From JAZTYK01 sp045636925 (GTDB lineage Bacteria > Bacillota > Clostridia > Oscillospirales > Butyricicoccaceae): a DNA stretch of 61,485 bases. The notes under the pieces are model-generated. The model saw only the letters and a program-made list of their open reading frames with translations, was not told the origin of the DNA and ran no database searches. The stretch covers positions 1 through 61,485 of the forward strand of contig JAZTYK010000028.1 of assembly GCA_045636925.1 (NCBI GenBank), given 5' to 3'. Within the stretch, counting starts at the first letter, position 1. Each line of letters starts with the position of its first letter. Below, piece by piece: positions 57,697 to 61,485 of this stretch. The translations under genes were made by a program, and so were the position numbers.

Positions 57697-59679
57697 ATGG
57701 AAAATCTGATTTGGATCGCTCCTGTCCTGGCCATTGCCGCTCTGGTCTATGCTTTCTACAAGATCGGCTTTGTCTCCAAGGCAGAAGAGGGTACTGAGAA
57801 GATGAAGGAAATCGCTCAGGCTATCAGCGAAGGCGCTCGTGCTTTCCTGTTTGCTGAGTACAAGATCCTGGTTATCTTCATTGCCGTTCTGTTTGTTGCC
57901 ATCGGCTTTGGCATTGGTTGGCTGAGCGCACTGGCTTTCCTGCTGGGTGCTGCATTCTCCGTTGCTGCAGGCTATGTGGGCATGGACATCGCTACCAAGG
58001 CTAACGTCCGCACCGCTGCTGCTGCTCGCGAGGGTGGTATGAACCGTGCTCTGAGCATCGCTTTCTCTGGCGGTAGCGTTATGGGTATGTGCGTTGTTGG
58101 TCTGGGCCTGCTGGGTGCCAGCCTGCTGTACGCCATCACCAAGAATGCAGAGGTTCTGTCCGGTTTCTCTCTGGGTGCTTCCTCCATCGCTCTGTTTGCC
58201 CGTGTTGGCGGCGGTATCTACACCAAGGCTGCTGACGTTGGTGCTGACCTGGTTGGTAAGGTTGAGGCCGGTATCCCCGAGGATGACCCCCGTAACCCCG
58301 CTGTTATCGCTGACAACGTCGGTGACAACGTTGGTGACGTTGCCGGTATGGGTGCTGACCTGTTTGAGTCTTATGTAGGCGCTCTGGTTTCTGCCATCAC
58401 TCTGGGTGTTGCATACTATGCTGCCAAGGGTGCTGCATTCCCCCTGGTTCTGGCTGCTCTGGGTATCGCTGCTGCCATCGGCGGTTCTTACTTCGTTCGC
58501 GGTAAGGATGGCGAGAACCCCCACACCGCTCTGAAGACCGGTACTTACGTTGCTGCCGCTATCGTTGTTGTTGGTTCTCTGATCCTGAGCGAAGTGTTCT
58601 TCAGCAATCTGAAGGCTGCTGCCGCTATCATCTCCGGTCTGGTTGTCGGCGTTCTGATCGGTATCATCACCGAGATTTATACTTCCGGCGACTACAAGTC
58701 TGTTAAGAAGATCGCTCATCAGTCCGAGACCGGTTCTGCTACCACAATCATCTCCGGTCTGGCTGTTGGTATGATGTCTACCTGCGCTCCCATCCTGCTG
58801 ATCTGCATCGGCATCCTGGTTGCTTATGAGGCTAACGGCCTGTACGGTATTGCTCTGGCTGCTGTCGGTATGCTGTCCACCACCGGTATCACCGTTGCTG
58901 TTGACGCTTACGGTCCTATCGCCGACAACGCCGGCGGTATTGCTGAAATGTCCGGTCTGGATCATTCCGTCCGCGAAGTCACCGACAAGCTGGATGCTGT
59001 TGGTAACACCACCGCTGCTATGGGTAAAGGCTTCGCCATCGGCTCTGCTGCTCTGACCGCTCTGGCTCTGTTCGTTTCTTACGCACAGGCTGTTGGTCTG
59101 GGCGCTCTGGGCATGAACATCCTGAACCCCAAGGTTACTGTCGGTCTGCTGATCGGTGGTATGCTGCCCTTCGTCTTCTCCGCTCTGACCATGGAGTCTG
59201 TTTCCAAGGCTGCTAACAGCATGATCGAAGAAGTTCGTCGTCAGTTCCGCACCATCCCCGGCATCATGGAAGGCACCGCAAAGCCCGACTACAAGAACTG
59301 CGTTGCTATCTCCACCACCGCTGCTCTGAAGGAAATGATGATTCCCGGTATTATGGCTGTTCTGGCTCCTCTGGCTGTTGGTATCATCCTGGGCTCCAGC
59401 GCTCTGGGCGGCATGCTGGCCGGCGCTCTGGTTACCGGTGTTCTGATGGCTATCTTCATGTCCAACGCCGGCGGCGCTTGGGACAATGCCAAGAAGTACA
59501 TCGAAGAAGGCAACCACGGCGGCAAGGGCAGCGATGCGCACAAGGCTGCTGTCGTTGGCGACACCGTCGGCGATCCCTTCAAGGATACTTCCGGTCCCTC
59601 CATCAACATTCTGATCAAGCTGATGACTGTTGTGTCTCTGACCTTTGCCAGCCTGTTTGGCGCCGGTCTGATCAAGTAA
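57697..59679 (+). CDS. hppA: Membrane-bound ion-translocating pyrophosphatase
   Basis: Uses pyrophosphate hydrolysis to pump protons or sodium. 660 residues, about 16 membrane segments. Active-site motifs: DVGADLVGKVEAGIPEDDPR, NVGDNVGDVAGMGADLFES (each a metal/PPi loop), and GDTVGDPFKDTSGPS near the end. GNTTAAMGKG has Ala where potassium-independent enzymes have Lys, so it should need potassium; many of that class pump sodium. Extremely biased codons (GCT, GTT, GGT) point to high expression. GAAGGAG before ATG 57697-57699. Confidence 0.96.
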   Translation: MENLIWIAPVLAIAALVYAFYKIGFVSKAEEGTEKMKEIAQAISEGARAFLFAEYKILVIFIAVLFVAIGFGIGWLSALAFLLGAAFSVAAGYVGMDIATKANVRTAAAAREGGMNRALSIAFSGGSVMGMCVVGLGLLGASLLYAITKNAEVLSGFSLGASSIALFARVGGGIYTKAADVGADLVGKVEAGIPEDDPRNPAVIADNVGDNVGDVAGMGADLFESYVGALVSAITLGVAYYAAKGAAFPLVLAALGIAAAIGGSYFVRGKDGENPHTALKTGTYVAAAIVVVGSLILSEVFFSNLKAAAAIISGLVVGVLIGIITEIYTSGDYKSVKKIAHQSETGSATTIISGLAVGMMSTCAPILLICIGILVAYEANGLYGIALAAVGMLSTTGITVAVDAYGPIADNAGGIAEMSGLDHSVREVTDKLDAVGNTTAAMGKGFAIGSAALTALALFVSYAQAVGLGALGMNILNPKVTVGLLIGGMLPFVFSALTMESVSKAANSMIEEVRRQFRTIPGIMEGTAKPDYKNCVAISTTAALKEMMIPGIMAVLAPLAVGIILGSSALGGMLAGALVTGVLMAIFMSNAGGAWDNAKKYIEEGNHGGKGSDAHKAAVVGDTVGDPFKDTSGPSINILIKLMTVVSLTFASLFGAGLIK

Positions 59680-59698
59680 GATCAATATACAAACAAAA

Positions 59699-59737
59699 CA
59701 AACGGCAGAAGGCGAAAGCCTTCTGCCGTTTTTATCT
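59699..59737 (+). terminator. Terminator of hppA
   Basis: AACGGCAGAAGGC and GCCTTCTGCCGTT arms around GAAA with a T tract. Confidence 0.9.
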
Positions 59738-59801
59738 TGTGTGAGAAGAAGTGCATTGTTTGAGCTGAGGTGGAAATATTTGGAAAAGCTTTCGGAAAAT
59801 G

Positions 59802-59830
59802 TTGACAGCTGATGTATATATATATAATAT
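59802..59830 (+). promoter_or_regulatory. Promoter of the 59931-60398 gene
   Basis: Perfect -35 TTGACA (59802-59807). The -10 is TAATAT at 17 bases or TATAAT at 15 bases, in an alternating TA run. Confidence 0.7.
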
Positions 59831-59875
59831 TATATAAAAAAGGGCACCGGATGGATCGATGCCGTTGTGAATGTT

Positions 59876-59910
59876 CGTCTGTGCCTATGGGTACAGGCGA
59901 TTTTTGCTTT
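59876..59910 (+). terminator. Terminator-like hairpin in the leader (possible attenuator)
   Basis: CGTCTGTGCC pairs with GGGTACAGGCG (G-T pairs included) around TAT, followed by TTTTTGCTTTTT, between the promoter and the ribosome site of the next gene. GGCAC at 59843-59847 can pair with GTGCC inside the stem and would break it. Confidence 0.5.
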
Positions 59911-59930
59911 TTGAGAGAAGGAGGGATGCT

Positions 59931-60398
59931 ATGAAATATTTCTCCAAGCTGCAAAAGGTGTTGTTGTGCGCCGGGTTGGTGCTGATTGTGGCAGCCTTGC
60001 TTGGCGCGCCGAAGTATTGGGCATATTGTGAAATGCAGGCGCTGAAGGCGGAGTTTGCGCGATTTGTAGATGTGGAACGCTGGGAAAGCGGAACAACGAT
60101 CAGCATAGAAAGCTTTTCGAACGAATTGGATACAGCAGATGCCGCACGAGTGAAGGCGGCCATTCAGAAGCTGGAGTTTGATGGAGAGCATACTACGAAG
60201 CGGTACATCAAAAGGCTGTACGAGGGCGGAAATGATTTTTCGGTGATTCGGTTTTTCATATTACAACGGAAGAGTCATTGGGCTGCATATGTTTATTACG
60301 CGGCGGATTATTGTATTGTAGACGACTTTGTGGTAAAAAACACAGATGACCTGATTCGGGTGCTGCAGGATCTGCAGGTAAAATATCTGGGATCATAA
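59931..60398 (+). CDS. Membrane-anchored protein of unknown function
   Basis: 155 residues. One N-terminal membrane helix (about residues 8-26), then an outside domain of mixed helix and strand with several aromatic residues (FFILQRKSHWAAYVYYAADY). I do not recognise the family. AAGGAGGG before ATG 59931-59933; the frame is open further up but without a start signal. Single gene with its own promoter, a terminator-like leader hairpin and a downstream terminator. Confidence 0.75.
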   Translation: MKYFSKLQKVLLCAGLVLIVAALLGAPKYWAYCEMQALKAEFARFVDVERWESGTTISIESFSNELDTADAARVKAAIQKLEFDGEHTTKRYIKRLYEGGNDFSVIRFFILQRKSHWAAYVYYAADYCIVDDFVVKNTDDLIRVLQDLQVKYLGS

Positions 60399-60414
60399 AA
60401 CATAGAAGCATAGA

Positions 60415-60450
60415 AAAAATCCCCTGCGTGGAAACCACGCAGGGGATTTC
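60415..60450. terminator. Bidirectional terminator between the 59931 gene and nifJ
   Basis: AAATCCCCTGCGTGG and CCACGCAGGGGATTT arms around AAA, with A and T tracts, between converging genes. Confidence 0.88.
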
Positions 60451-60487
60451 ATTATGTCTTTAGAGGACTGATGGGGTGCGCAGGCGA

Positions 60488-61485
60488 TTAGGCCTTGTGC
60501 ATCTCGACCAGCTTCAGCAGGTGCTCGTAACGCTCCTTGGCGGCAGCCTCGTTCTTAGCGAACAGCTCGGTTGCACGCTCGGGGAACCCCCGGGTCAGAC
60601 GGCTGTAGCGGGCTTCGTCCATCAGGAACTCCTGATAGCCGCCGGCGGGAGCCTTGCTATCCAGGACGAACTTCTCTTCAGCAGCGGGATTGAAGCGGAA
60701 CAGGTTCCAGTAGCCGCACTCGACAGCCTTCTTCATCTCAGCCTGGCAGTTCATCATACCGCCCTTGATGCTGTGCATCTCGCAGGGGCTGTAACCGATG
60801 ATCAGAGACGGACCGGGATATGCTTCGGCCTCGCAGATGGCCTTGATGGTCTGAGCGGGGTTAGCGCCCATAGCGACCTGAGCAACGTAAACGTAGCCGT
60901 AAGCCATAGCGATCTCGGACAGGGACTTCTTCTTCATTTCCTTACCGGCAGCTGCGAACTGAGCAACCTGACCGATGTTGGAAGCCTTGGAAGCCTGACC
61001 GCCGGTGTTGGAGTAGACCTCGGTATCGAAGACGAAGATGTTGACGTCCTTGCCGGAAGCCAGAACGTGGTCAACACCGCCGAAGCCGATGTCGTATGCC
61101 CAGCCGTCGCCACCGAAGATCCAGACGGACTTCTTGGACAGGTATTCCTTATCAGCCAGAACAGCGGGAGCGGTGGGGCAGCCGGCTGCGGCAGCCTTTT
61201 CCAGCTCAGCAACCAGAGCCTTGGTGGCGGTTGCGTTGGCAGCGCCGTTGTCCTTGGAGTCCAGATATGCCTGAGCGGCAGCCTTGAACTCGTCGGAAGC
61301 CTTCTCGGAAGCAGCCATCTCAGCAACCTGAGCCATCAGACGCTCGCGGATTGCTTCGTGACCCAGCTGCATGCCCAGACCGTGTTCTGCGTTGTCTTCG
61401 AACAGGGAGTTGCACCATGCGGGGCCGTGGCCGTCCTTGTTGGTGGTGTAGGGAGAGGTAGCTGCGGGACCGCCCCAGATGGAGG
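60488..61485 (-). CDS. nifJ: Pyruvate:ferredoxin (flavodoxin) oxidoreductase, C-terminal part
   Basis: Partial: the frame runs past the window end, so only about the last 332 residues are seen. This is the thiamine diphosphate-binding domain. TTNKDGHGPAWCNSLFEDNA is read just inside the edge, followed by IFGGDGWAYDIGFGGVDHVL at the cofactor site (positions about 61050-61110) and DTEVYSNTGGQASKAS. The enzyme oxidises pyruvate to acetyl-CoA and CO2 and reduces ferredoxin, the central energy step of clostridial fermentation. An internal ATG at 61370-61372 is not a start. The last residues match the usual end. Confidence 0.96.
   Translation of the reverse strand, partial: SIWGGPAATSPYTTNKDGHGPAWCNSLFEDNAEHGLGMQLGHEAIRERLMAQVAEMAASEKASDEFKAAAQAYLDSKDNGAANATATKALVAELEKAAAAGCPTAPAVLADKEYLSKKSVWIFGGDGWAYDIGFGGVDHVLASGKDVNIFVFDTEVYSNTGGQASKASNIGQVAQFAAAGKEMKKKSLSEIAMAYGYVYVAQVAMGANPAQTIKAICEAEAYPGPSLIIGYSPCEMHSIKGGMMNCQAEMKKAVECGYWNLFRFNPAAEEKFVLDSKAPAGGYQEFLMDEARYSRLTRGFPERATELFAKNEAAAKERYEHLLKLVEMHKA

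Noticed and set aside
57691..59685. 664-residue open frame on the minus strand opposite hppA
   Set aside because: Antisense shadow caused by the strong codon bias of hppA; the Gln/Asn/Ser-rich product has no recognisable domain.

Overview
The window is chromosomal DNA from an anaerobic, probably spore-forming, low-redundancy Firmicute. The best guess is class Clostridia, Oscillospiraceae/Ruminococcaceae type, with moderately high GC in most genes. Evidence for this is the block gdpP-rplI-dnaB-tilS-hpt-ftsH, a GerA/GerC/GerB germinant-receptor operon with a forespore-type promoter, a membrane pyrophosphatase, a pyruvate:ferredoxin oxidoreductase, an ECF-type folate transporter subunit, and Shine-Dalgarno sites plus sigma-A promoters of Firmicute type. 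The exact genus cannot be fixed from the sequence alone.

Layout. Bases 1-2750 are an AT-rich accessory strip. Two small membrane proteins and a CE7 esterase, all on the minus strand, each have an almost identical promoter cassette. Behind each cassette lies a repeat: one AAGTAAG-type inverted repeat and two remarkable arrays of short hairpins joined by a fixed octamer. The strip ends at a tRNA operon (Asp-Phe-Gly-Cys, minus strand, 2751-3109). Then comes a glycolytic operon pgk-tpiA-gpmI-eno (minus, 8131 to 3264), trmL, and a LysR regulator divergent from an NSS sodium symporter, with both -35 boxes inside one palindrome. Next are a kinase/PTS-IIC-like membrane protein pair, a CNNM/CorC protein, Mrp, the proline operon proB-proA-proC and tRNA-Arg.

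From 18.8 to 25.5 kb genes run on the plus strand: an AI-2E family transporter, a small membrane protein, an ABC-F ATPase, a WYL regulator, a HAD phosphatase, a 39-residue small protein, a COG2426 membrane protein and a P-loop protein. After dacF (minus) come a ComEA-like protein, a C26 amidohydrolase, an Smr protein, a lipoprotein, pepT, folT (minus), the gdpP-to-ftsH block and cca. A C39-like peptidase (minus) is divergent from two CapA lipoproteins. The second CapA leads into dus, an ECF sigma factor and its zinc-finger anti-sigma factor. The gerA-gerC-gerB operon follows.

The last 10 kb hold two AGCS sodium:alanine symporters (minus; the second has a structured leader with two mutually exclusive helices), a radical SAM protein with an M20 dipeptidase, the membrane pyrophosphatase hppA, a small membrane-anchored protein behind a terminator-like leader, and the C-terminal part of nifJ running off the window end.

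The most unusual material is the hairpin-array/promoter-cassette system at 1-2750. After that come the alternative-pairing leader at 54589-54682 and the leader terminator at 59876-59910. No prophage, insertion sequence transposase or CRISPR array was seen.
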